A stretch of 64,000 nt of DNA, taken from Pseudogymnoascus destructans. Its lineage: Eukaryota; Ascomycota; Leotiomycetes; Thelebolales; Thelebolaceae. The notes under the pieces were generated by a model. That model saw nothing but the letters and a program-made list of their open reading frames with translations. It was not told where the DNA came from and ran no database searches. This document shows positions 33,904 through 41,658 of the stretch, one piece after another. The translations under genes were made by a program, and so were the position numbers. Each line of letters begins with the position of its first letter. Position 1 is the stretch's first letter. The DNA is taken from positions 620,001 through 684,000 of the forward strand of contig NW_020167540.1 in assembly GCF_001641265.1 (NCBI RefSeq), given 5' to 3'.

Positions 33904-35894
33904 CTCGGTGTTCCACCCACTCGCTTCGCTCGTAGGTGGCGACAGCAAGTTGTGCGTGCGACAGCAAGATGTGCGACACATAAAACGAAGAAAAAGACGC
34001 CTTATATATCAACTATATAACTATATAATTAAAACATAAAATCAATAGAACTACTATCACTATCGCTACTGCCACTATTGCTACTATCACTTTGATCCTT
34101 ACTATACCGTAAAATGATCACTTTTGATTTCAACCCTTCCTTCTTCCGCTCTGCTACCCGCTTCCTCTCAACCTTACGCTCTTCAATTTCGATTTTACGT
34201 GCTTGCGCTTGTAGCTGCTTTACTACTTGGTCCGATTCCCTTGCTGCTCTTGCGTCTGCTTTTGCTTGCAACTTTGGTTTCTTCTCTTCCCGCATTTTCC
34301 GTGCATCTGATGCATATAACTGCCCTCCTTTCTGTAGTGATTTCCGTGCCCTTGCCTTTGCTGCCTTCTGCTCTACTGCACGTAGAGTCATAATATCTAG
34401 CTCGGTCTTATAGAGCTCTGCCCGGTGTAGAACAACTGTAGTTCCACGTGCAAATGATTGAAACCCTTCTCTTGAAGGCGATGAGAAAGCTTCCTCTGCT
34501 CTCTTCTGCCAATGTTCAACCGCTTGCACACTTTGCATAGTTGTTTTCGGTGTTGAGATAATATTATATGAAGCAAATGGCTCATAATCAGGTGTTTGAT
34601 TCCGAGTCTCTTGTATCTTGTCAATTACAAGTGGAGGATTATATGGATATAGTCCTGTATTTCTCCAACCAGATTGAATTGTACGGACAGTTAGAGATTG
34701 CCGTCGGATTTGCGGGAGGTCTGAAAGGAACGTACGTAGCTTATACTCATAGTCGTAGCTACGTACTGCTTGATCAAGTGCCTTTTGATGAAAGTGTTTG
34801 CACTGCTTAAAAACCGCTACATCAAGAGGTTGTAATAGATGTGTTGTATGAGCAGGAAGGCAGCAAATAACAATGTTATGCTCTTCTGCTAATGTAAGAA
34901 AGCGCTCTGTTTTATGAGAGTCATGGCCGTCAAGTAATAAGAGGCGAGTATCATCTGGTGCCATATGCTCTGCAGATAGTTGGATAAAATGCATAAGGTA
35001 TTGGATTGCAATGTCGTCGTTTGAATACCCGCTCTCATTTACAATAATGAGAGCATTTGGCTCAAGGTCATCATTGTACCATGAATCCATATGAAGTTTG
35101 CCAGGGATAATGATAGCTTCTGCAAGTGCAGCACCACTTGCATTTACTGCCTCAATTACAGTAACAGAGAGCCGATTCTCAGGATTATCAACAGTCCACT
35201 GCTTTACACCGATTGGTACAATAACAGCCGTAGACTTATAACACCCAATCATATAGCCTGTCTCATCAACATTCCATAAATTATATGGCTTAATGTTATG
35301 TTTTGTAATAAGGGCGTTATATGTGAGAAAGAATTCCTCAAACACCTCTTTCTTTTGTGCTTGCTTCCGATGTGTATTTAACGTCTTCGTGTGAATTGTA
35401 TGAAATTCGGGGTGTGCTTTTAGAAAGCGTTGTAGCCACCGTTGTGATGGTATCGTACGATTAGGTCGTAAGTCTGCAACTGCCCGTAGTATCATAGATC
35501 GGTTGGCAGGGACCCCGTGCTCAAGTTGGTCGTATATGAATTGACAGACCGCGGTCTCTTGCGATTGAGATAAGACTCGATTGCTACCTCCGTGGGGTAA
35601 TTGAGGAGACGTAGTACTCGTAATACGACGTCGGAGTGTCTCACGGTTGACATTGAATTTATTTGCAACCCAAGCAATTGTATATGTACTTGGTTGTTTT
35701 AAGAAGAACTGTTGGGCCTCATTAAGGCGAGCAATCATAGTAGGATCGTTATTTTGAGGCATTGTAGATACTACGTTATGAAGAATACTATTATTTTTTC
35801 TATATATCAAAATAGCGGTGTACGCACATCTTGCTGTCGCACGCACAACTTGCTGTCGCCACCTACGAGCGAAGCGAGTGGGTGGAACACCGAG
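33904..35894 (-). mobile_element. pogo family C transposon, complete (1991 bp)
   Basis: Inverted repeats start CTCGGTGTTCCACCCACTCG and continue with paired GACAGCAAG motifs. TA lies on both sides (33902-33903, 35895-35896). It is inserted in the helix-turn-helix codons of A2. Carries one intact transposase gene and is probably autonomous. Confidence 0.93.
34029..35762 (-). CDS. pogo-type transposase, family C
   Basis: 577 residues from MPQNNDPTM. A helix-turn-helix (STYTIAWVANKFNVNRETLR) covers about 25-55 and a CENP-B-like region 65-140. The DDE_1 core lies at 165-365 with NVDETGYMIG, LLLDGHDSHKTERF and LLQPLDVAVFKQCKHF. A long charged Lys/Glu/Ala-rich coiled coil (about 455-550) and a Ser/Asp-rich tail follow. 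There is no zinc knuckle, unlike A and B. The start is the first Met inside the element. The open frame actually extends upstream to 36011 through the element end into the start of the A2 transposase, giving a possible chimeric N-terminus. Confidence 0.92.
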   Translation of the reverse strand: MPQNNDPTMIARLNEAQQFFLKQPSTYTIAWVANKFNVNRETLRRRITSTTSPQLPHGGSNRVLSQSQETAVCQFIYDQLEHGVPANRSMILRAVADLRPNRTIPSQRWLQRFLKAHPEFHTIHTKTLNTHRKQAQKKEVFEEFFLTYNALITKHNIKPYNLWNVDETGYMIGCYKSTAVIVPIGVKQWTVDNPENRLSVTVIEAVNASGAALAEAIIIPGKLHMDSWYNDDLEPNALIIVNESGYSNDDIAIQYLMHFIQLSAEHMAPDDTRLLLLDGHDSHKTERFLTLAEEHNIVICCLPAHTTHLLQPLDVAVFKQCKHFHQKALDQAVRSYDYEYKLRTFLSDLPQIRRQSLTVRTIQSGWRNTGLYPYNPPLVIDKIQETRNQTPDYEPFASYNIISTPKTTMQSVQAVEHWQKRAEEAFSSPSREGFQSFARGTTVVLHRAELYKTELDIMTLRAVEQKAAKARARKSLQKGGQLYASDARKMREEKKPKLQAKADARAARESDQVVKQLQAQARKIEIEERKVERKRVAERKKEGLKSKVIILRYSKDQSDSSNSGSSDSDSSSIDFMF

Positions 35895-36064
35895 TACTTG
35901 ATAGAGCTTAGCAGCCTTCCGACGACTTAGATTTTTTGATGTTTGGATAGCCTCGATAGCTAGAATGATTTTTGCTTCTTGGGTAATCACTGACATATTA
36001 TCAATCATCAAAGTCGTGTTAAATCAATATTGACAATAGACATATCTACGGTACACTTGAACAA

Positions 36065-37210
36065 TCAAACTGCTTTGTACTTCAAGTGCCATCTTACACT
36101 CTTCCTGAGCTGATCCTCAACATCATCTATAGGCACATACTGCAGGCGCTCCTTCGCCTTACTACCGTCGTAAGTCCAGGTATTGCACATGAAGCGCACC
36201 GTGTGCATGGTGAGCTGCGGCTCAACACCAAAGGGCCACATTATTGCCTCGGAAACCACAGCCATCGTCTTGGCTGCCCACTCGGGCATCACAAACGGTG
36301 GCTTGTCTTGCTTCCATCCCGCCTCGCTCCAGATGATGCGCGCCATGGTCCAGAACGACAAAGGCGTCTTGCCCAAGATGTAGAAGGCCTCACCGTGGAC
36401 GTTATTATTCGGCATCCTGAGCGCGCGCAAGGCCAGGATATGTGCCCTCGCCGCATCGTTTCCCGAAACGGTGGCGAGTCGGCCCGTGTCACCCCCTATC
36501 TGCACCCCAGTGTTGCCGGCCTTCATGGTCTTCAACATCTCTGGCACAAATGCGTATTCTCTCTCGCCAATGATGAGCGGCAGTCGGAGAGAGAGCGTCT
36601 GGAACGACGGTGAGTCTACCGCCAGGAGGCGCTTCTCGGCTCTGGCGCGCTGCACCCAGTAAGGGAACGCGGACGACGTCTCCGGCCACAGCCGAGCGGT
36701 CTCGTTGGCCCGGACGTGGTTGAAGCCCTCGATGACGCTGGACGATGTCGTGCAGATCATGTATTTGGTGCCGACTTGCATCGCCAGCGACATCAACATG
36801 TCCTGACCATGGACAAACACTTGCTCGAACTCGAAGGTCGGCGTGCTGGCGTTGGCATGCGGTGGTGCTGCCGAATTGATGATGGTTTCTGGCACCACTT
36901 CACGCATGACATTCCCCAGAGAATCGCTATCGGTAACATCTGCAACGCGATACTCGACTCCGTCACACCGGTGGGCGATCTGCCTGCTGCGACTGATTGA
37001 GATCACCTGACCACACTCTGGTTGCTGTAGCAGTTGCTGAGCGATATAGTATCCTAAACGGCCCGAGCCGCCAACGATCAGGATAGGTCCCCATTTTGCA
37101 AGGTTTTCGTTCCCCATGGTTGTTTTGTGAGTCGAGTTGGTTGCAACGAGGAAGAGGATCAAAAAGCTCAAGGCTGGATGGGCAGTCGTTGACCCGTTGC
37201 AGGCCGCCAA
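36065..37210 (-). CDS. 3beta-HSD/NAD-dependent epimerase family dehydrogenase
   Basis: Single exon. The open frame from 37210 has 381 codons. The Met at 37117 gives a 350-residue protein that starts just before the Rossmann fold, and its context (AACCATGGGG on the coding strand) is good. The extra 31 residues would add a hydrophobic stretch (ALSFLILFLVA). GGSGRLG at 16-22 (counting from 37117) is the NAD(P) site, followed by VISISRSR at the end of the second strand and VADVTDSDSL. The catalytic region reads AFPYWVQRARAEK, where the usual Tyr-x3-Lys has Arg in place of Lys. Likely oxidises or isomerises a sterol-like or other hydroxy substrate. The Lys-to-Arg change may lower activity. Flanked by transposons. 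Confidence 0.85.
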   Translation of the reverse strand: MAACNGSTTAHPALSFLILFLVATNSTHKTTMGNENLAKWGPILIVGGSGRLGYYIAQQLLQQPECGQVISISRSRQIAHRCDGVEYRVADVTDSDSLGNVMREVVPETIINSAAPPHANASTPTFEFEQVFVHGQDMLMSLAMQVGTKYMICTTSSSVIEGFNHVRANETARLWPETSSAFPYWVQRARAEKRLLAVDSPSFQTLSLRLPLIIGEREYAFVPEMLKTMKAGNTGVQIGGDTGRLATVSGNDAARAHILALRALRMPNNNVHGEAFYILGKTPLSFWTMARIIWSEAGWKQDKPPFVMPEWAAKTMAVVSEAIMWPFGVEPQLTMHTVRFMCNTWTYDGSKAKERLQYVPIDDVEDQLRKSVRWHLKYKAV

Positions 37211-37237
37211 TCTCTATCTTTCCTCCCTTTCATACCT

Positions 37238-37292
37238 CAGTAATAGTGGCGTTGGAGCAGTCCCTAGAACTGCTCCAACGCCACTATTACTG
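37238..37292. repeat. perfect 23-bp inverted repeat with 9-nt loop
   Basis: 37238-37260 (CAGTAATAGTGGCGTTGGAG...) is the exact reverse complement of 37270-37292. The loop is TCCCTAGAA. The right arm is part of the integrase relic that follows, so the left arm is an inverted duplication at the relic's edge. Confidence 0.95.
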
Positions 37293-37560
37293 GCCAAGCC
37301 TTGCAAGGGACGTTAAAGAGTACCTTAAGACGTGTACCATTAGCCTACGGATATAGATTCTGCAGCTACGTGGTCTAATGCAAAGGAACTGTAGGAAGCA
37401 TACCCGCCTGTATCTAAAACTTTGTCCCCTGCAGCCTTCGACCAAGGGATTCCAGCAACCTGATTGATCGCATTGCTCGTTATCTTTACTATTCACCTGC
37501 AAAGGTCGGCTGACGGAAGTTCTGCAAGCATAGTTACATCTGTGTGAGGATATAACGTAA
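37249..37560 (+). pseudogene. Gypsy integrase relic (zinc-binding region)
   Basis: The plus frame reads LELLQRHYYWPSLARDVKEYLKTC, the usual Gypsy integrase H2C2 region (QRxYYWPxMxxDVxxYVxxC). A later LCPLQPSTKGF resembles the start of the integrase core. Stops are frequent and the second Cys pair is lost. No LTR of this element is seen. Confidence 0.65.
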
Positions 37561-38002
37561 AATTGATGCATTGCACCGACATCGAAGGTTGATCTTTCTG
37601 CAGGCGGTAATAGGGCTTACGAGGAAAGGCTAATTATATGTCAATAGATAGAGCAGTTGCAACAAACAGGGAAACAAGTCTTACCGGTTACATCGTGACA
37701 AACTGTCGGGGTGCGAGGGGTGTACGACTAGTTCTTACGTACATGACATGCCAAAGCTGACTGTGTTTTGACGTTACTCAATAAATAACATGTCTTTAAG
37801 CATCATGGACTTCTTCGTGAAAAAGTAAGTATTTAGCTTGTTCATTATCAGGCCTGTAACACAGTGTTCAAACCGTTACAGTAAAACAGATATTATGCGA
37901 ACATCCATGCCGATATCATTCATCATCCCGACACTAAAGATGCTTGCGCCAATTCCTACTTTTGAGTTTGTAGCTGCTTAAGCTAAACGTATGGAGCTAT
38001 TA
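37561..38002. other. no gene recognised
   Basis: Sequence between the integrase relic and element D3. No coding or repeat signal that I can support. Confidence 0.4.
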
Positions 38003-40060
38003 ATCGGGTGTGGAAGCAAGTTGCGCGCTCTCGCTTAAAAGTGGAAGCAAGTTGCGCGCTCTCAACACCTGCATATGTTCACCGCTACTCTTTACTAAAA
38101 CCTCGAACATTCCCCCATATAGTAATTTATATAGTAATCAAATGTAATTCATTTAATGGAAGGGACACCTCTATCAAATGCCTGTGAATGGCTAGCAGCA
38201 AACCCCTCTGAAGCTGTCAGTACTGCAAGTCGGATTTTTAAGGTCCCACAGTCGACTATACGGTCGAAAATCACCCGAGCAGCTCAAGCAGCCCGGAAGC
38301 CGCCCCATGGAGGTCATAATAGGGTGCTTTCTACAGGCCAGACCGAGGCCCTAAAGACCTGGATTACAGAGCAATACCACCTAGGGCTTGGAGCTAATAG
38401 GCATATGGTCTACGGGGCTGTATGCCACCTCCGGAGCCCACTACCTCCACCGTCACAGAGCTGGCTTGCTAAATATATGAAGAATGAGCTTAAAGCTGAT
38501 TTCCACTTTATTACTACAAAGCCTATTGCACAACAGCGTACGAAAGCTCAACAGGAGCCTACTGTTATTAAGTGGTTTAAAGAGTACACGGAATTAGTAG
38601 TACAGCGTGGTATAAAGCCAGAGTCAATCTGGAATATGGATGAAACTGGATTTAGGGTCGGAATTCCAGGGGGTGAGAGGGTCTTAGTCCCCCGAGCTGT
38701 AAAGCAGCTCTATACTACGAGCCCTGAGAATCGTATATCTATTACGATTATAGAGGCAGTATCTGCAGGTGGACAGAAGATTCCACCTGTACTTGTTGTA
38801 CCAGGTAAAATACATATGGAGGCGTGGTACCCAGAGAACCTTAGTGGCGACGAGCTAATACTACTCTCAGAAACTGGCTATTCTAATAGCCAGCTTGCTC
38901 TACGGTGGTTACGGCACTTTATAGAGCATACTGCTCCACATAGCCCGGGAAATCCTAAGCTTCTACTACTCGATTCTCATGTGAGCCATACGAGCCCTGA
39001 GTTCGTTATTCTAGCTGCAGATTATCACATCATCATATTCCCGTTTCCCAGCCACCTTACACACATTCTACAGCCATTAGACGTGGGAATATTCCAGCCT
39101 TATAAGCACTGGCATAGGCAGGCTGTGCTCTGTGCTATACGGGAAATAGACCCTTCCTACAACTTAGCCCTATTTATAGGAGATCTCCCACGCATGCGGG
39201 AGCTTACCTTCAAGGAGTCCACTATACAGTCAGCGTTCCAGAAAGCTGGCATCTGGCCTATAAGCTGTGATATTGCCCTAGAGAAGCTGCGTACGTACTC
39301 GCAGCCTACGCCTACAGGGCCTATAGGGCCTACTACGCCTACCTTACCACGGCCTATAACGCCTATACCCACTACGTTCCAGGGTGTAGAACGGGGCCTA
39401 CAGCGATGGAAAGACCGGCTTCCGGAGGCCTTTAGTAGCCCCTCACGCCAGAGCTACAGTAACTGGTCCACTGGGGCCGCCCGGGTTCTGGCTACCGGCC
39501 AGCTCCAGGAACTCGACCTACAGGCTATTCGGCATCAGGTCCAGAACTCAAAGAGGAAGCGGGGGGGCCGCGGCCGGCTCCAGGTTGGAGGTGAGCTCCG
39601 GGCTTCTGAAGCCCACAAGCTTCTAGCCCAGAAAGCCGAGCTTCAGGCCCAGAAGCTCGCTGCTGCCGAAGCCCGGAAGCAAAGCCAGGCCACAAAGCAA
39701 GCCCAGAAGCAGCTCCACCAGGCAGGAATTGAAGCCCGGAAACAGGAGCGCCTCCGGAAGAAGACCGTGGCTCAGCTTACCAAATCGGGCCTCCCAATTC
39801 CTCCGGAGTTAGAAGACCCAATTACTGACCCAGAAGCTGATTCTGGGTCCGAATATGAGAGTGCGAGTGAGGGTGGGAGTGGGAGCGGGCATGAAAGTGA
39901 GAGTGAGCGTGAGAATGAAAAGTGATAATTTCGTAGATTTGAATTTTTAAGTACTTCTACATACAAATTACTATGGCGTGGTACTTACGGTCGCAATTTG
40001 AGAGCGCGCAACTTGCTTCCACTTTTAAGCGAGAGCGCGCAACTTGCTTCCACACCCGAT
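38003..40060 (+). mobile_element. pogo family D copy D3, complete (2058 bp)
   Basis: Inverted repeats start ATCGGGTGTGGAAGCAAGTT, with TA at 38001-38002 and 40061-40062. Subterminal GCAAGTTGCGCGCTCTC occurs twice at each end. It carries one intact transposase. The TA at 40061-40062 is also the left flank of the neighbouring MITE. Confidence 0.93.
38156..39925 (+). CDS. pogo-type transposase, family D
   Basis: 589 residues. N-terminal helix-turn-helix (EWLAANPSEAVSTASRIFKV), CENP-B-like region about 60-130, DDE_1 core about 160-370 with NMDETGFRVGIPGG, LLLDSHVSHTSPEF and LTHILQPLDVGIFQPYKHW. Then a helical linker rich in Ala, Glu, Gln and Lys (AEARKQSQATKQAQKQLHQA) that looks like a coiled coil, and an acidic Ser/Glu/Gly tail. 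No break. This is the reference for the broken D1 and D2 copies and may mobilise D1. Confidence 0.93.
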   Translation: MEGTPLSNACEWLAANPSEAVSTASRIFKVPQSTIRSKITRAAQAARKPPHGGHNRVLSTGQTEALKTWITEQYHLGLGANRHMVYGAVCHLRSPLPPPSQSWLAKYMKNELKADFHFITTKPIAQQRTKAQQEPTVIKWFKEYTELVVQRGIKPESIWNMDETGFRVGIPGGERVLVPRAVKQLYTTSPENRISITIIEAVSAGGQKIPPVLVVPGKIHMEAWYPENLSGDELILLSETGYSNSQLALRWLRHFIEHTAPHSPGNPKLLLLDSHVSHTSPEFVILAADYHIIIFPFPSHLTHILQPLDVGIFQPYKHWHRQAVLCAIREIDPSYNLALFIGDLPRMRELTFKESTIQSAFQKAGIWPISCDIALEKLRTYSQPTPTGPIGPTTPTLPRPITPIPTTFQGVERGLQRWKDRLPEAFSSPSRQSYSNWSTGAARVLATGQLQELDLQAIRHQVQNSKRKRGGRGRLQVGGELRASEAHKLLAQKAELQAQKLAAAEARKQSQATKQAQKQLHQAGIEARKQERLRKKTVAQLTKSGLPIPPELEDPITDPEADSGSEYESASEGGSGSGHESESERENEK

Positions 40061-40062
40061 TA

Positions 40063-40486
40063 ACGTACATGCATAGCGAGTGGGCCAGCATAGCGAACGG
40101 ACCACTCTATTTTACACTATAAATCACGAATTTCATAACATAATATCTCAACAGCCCTTTAATAATAAGTTATAAAATTTTAATATTAGCCTTTTACAAG
40201 CATTTAAAGTAGTCTATTTGATTTTTAAAGCAATTGGTCTTGTAGTTATTGAGATGCTAAGATTTAGGTTAAAAGTAGGGGCTAAAACTTAATATCTCAA
40301 TAACCACATAACTAATTGCTTTAAAACTGAAACAGAGCTCTTTAGACGCCTATAAGAGGCTAATCACATAGTTTTATAATTTATTACTGAAGGGTTGTTG
40401 AGATATTAAGTTATGAAATTCGTGATTTATAGTGTAAAATAGAGTGGTCCGTTCGCTATGCTGGCCCACTCGCTATGCATGTACGT
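40063..40486. mobile_element. long-palindrome MITE, family F copy 2 (424 bp)
   Basis: Terminal arms of about 115 bp are near-perfect inverted repeats starting ACGTACATGCATAGCGAGTG, with TA at 40061-40062 and 40487-40488. The centre (about 40180-40370) is unique and AT-rich. Folded, it would make a long hairpin. F1 at 25792-26135 is the same element, reversed, with one arm shortened. Confidence 0.92.
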
Positions 40487-40574
40487 TAGCTCATAAATTG
40501 ACTTTATTGTTAGCCAGGCCAATGAAGCTTTTAACTGCCGCCGGCCCGCAAAAATGACTCGGGGGGTAGTTTGG

Positions 40575-40756
40575 CATTGTAATTCCAATGGTGTAATTGT
40601 TTACAGGATCAGAGTAGAGATAGGAAAGTTATAGTCAGTTTTTAAGGCCATAAGAAGGGAGGCAACAAGGGGGAAAGTAGGAAGAGGATAACATTCCCAA
40701 GTTGGGCACAGCACGACCGTGCATTAGTGCATGGGGTGTAGTATGGCATGAGGAGC
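40575..40756 (-). repeat. partial copy of the 155-170 bp tandem repeat
   Basis: On the minus strand this reads like the 52490-53150 repeat: CATTCCCAAGTTGGGCA, GGTGTAGTATGGCATGAGG and GTAATTCCAATGGTGTAATT all have close counterparts there. It ends exactly where the A3 relic starts. Confidence 0.65.
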
Positions 40757-41320
40757 CTTGCCTCTGCCAAGTCGATCTGCACGGGTTACAACCATGGCAG
40801 GGCAAATCATACCCATCATGAACCCGGTTTCGTCGAAGTTATAGAAGTCGCAGTCCAATACACCGTATTTTGCCCTCATATTTTCCACTAGTCGAAACCA
40901 CGTGCCAATTAGATTAGGATCTTCGCATAAGGCCCTTTGGAAATTGTAAACGCGATTAAAACGCGTCTTTAATTCTGGATGTTGTTGTACAAATCGGTGT
41001 GCCCAGAGCTTCCTGATGCGCTTCCCTCCGCGTGATTCGAGAATAAAATTTGCCATATCTTCTACACCAGCAAGCTGGGGTGCAAATCTTCTTGAATCCA
41101 TATCAAGTATATTCCGAATAACCTCCTGCTCTTCCAGTATAGTTAATTTGGTCATTGCAGGCCGGCGTTCATAGACAGTAGTTCGGCCGTTCATTCTGTC
41201 ACAGAGTGTAGAATGAGGTACTTCATAGAGCTTAGCAGCCTTCCAATGACTTAGATTTTTTTATGTTTGGATAGCCTCAATAGCTAGAATGATTTTTGCT
41301 TCTTGGGTAATCACTGACAT
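40757..41320 (-). pseudogene. family A transposase, truncated
   Basis: The start codon is at 41320. A stop and small changes lie in the first 40 codons (41195-41320). The frame is then open from 41194 through the CENP-B-like region and NFDETGFMMG to the truncation. It cannot encode the rest of the DDE core. Confidence 0.85.
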
Positions 41321-41418
41321 AATAAAAGGTGGAAAAAACGCGTTGTGAAGTTAGAGGGTAGGAAATTCGGGAAAAGTGTCCGAGGTACTGATATGTCCGA
41401 CATACTGATAAACCACGT
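40757..41418 (-). mobile_element. pogo family A copy A3, 3' half missing
   Basis: The right terminus (family A end with TA at 41419-41420) and the first 190 or so codons remain. Homology stops near 40757, within LGRGKA, just after the first catalytic Asp motif. Confidence 0.88.
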
Positions 41419-41658
41419 TATACACGTACGTTACTCTCTTTTTTTGTATAAATATCTCCACACGCCCAAAAATCTTGACACGGCACTCAGTCCATTTGGT
41501 GGATAACATCATGTAATTTACCGATTAGGATTAGCTCTTAATATTATGAGTAACGTACATGTATAGCGAAAGCGCCAAACAAGCGAAAGCGCCAAAATTA
41601 TCTACCCTCACGACAAACATTGCGATAAATCTACCACAACATTAGAAATCAATTGAAA

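Larger units (their letters stand above)
32031..35996 (-). pseudogene. family A transposase in three pieces
   Basis: Piece 1 (35996-35895) is the start of the helix-turn-helix. Piece 2 (33901-33308) resumes at VPHSTLCDRMNG and runs through FDETGFMMG to the LTR. Piece 3 (32984-32031) has LVLDGHESHESTEF, LTQPLDVGCFSVLK and the zinc knuckle CGICGKAGHNARTCQ. Apart from the two insertions and small changes around 32900 the codons match A1 closely, so the insertions look recent compared with point decay. Confidence 0.88.
31925..35999 (-). mobile_element. pogo family A copy A2, interrupted twice
   Basis: The 3' end at 31925 has the family A terminus (ACGTGGTATATCAGTACGTC) after TA 31923-31924. The copy is interrupted by an LTR-II (32990-33302) and by a complete family C element (33904-35894). 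The 5' inverted repeat is missing: homology with A1 stops just upstream of the ATG near 35999. Confidence 0.88.

Noticed and set aside
34029..36011. A single 660-residue transposase gene
   Set aside because: The first 83 codons come from the interrupted A2 element plus the end and leader of family C; the real gene starts at 35762. The chimera is kept as a finding only.
36086..36613. Plus-strand frame opposite the 3beta-HSD gene
   Set aside because: Antisense shadow of a well-supported dehydrogenase.
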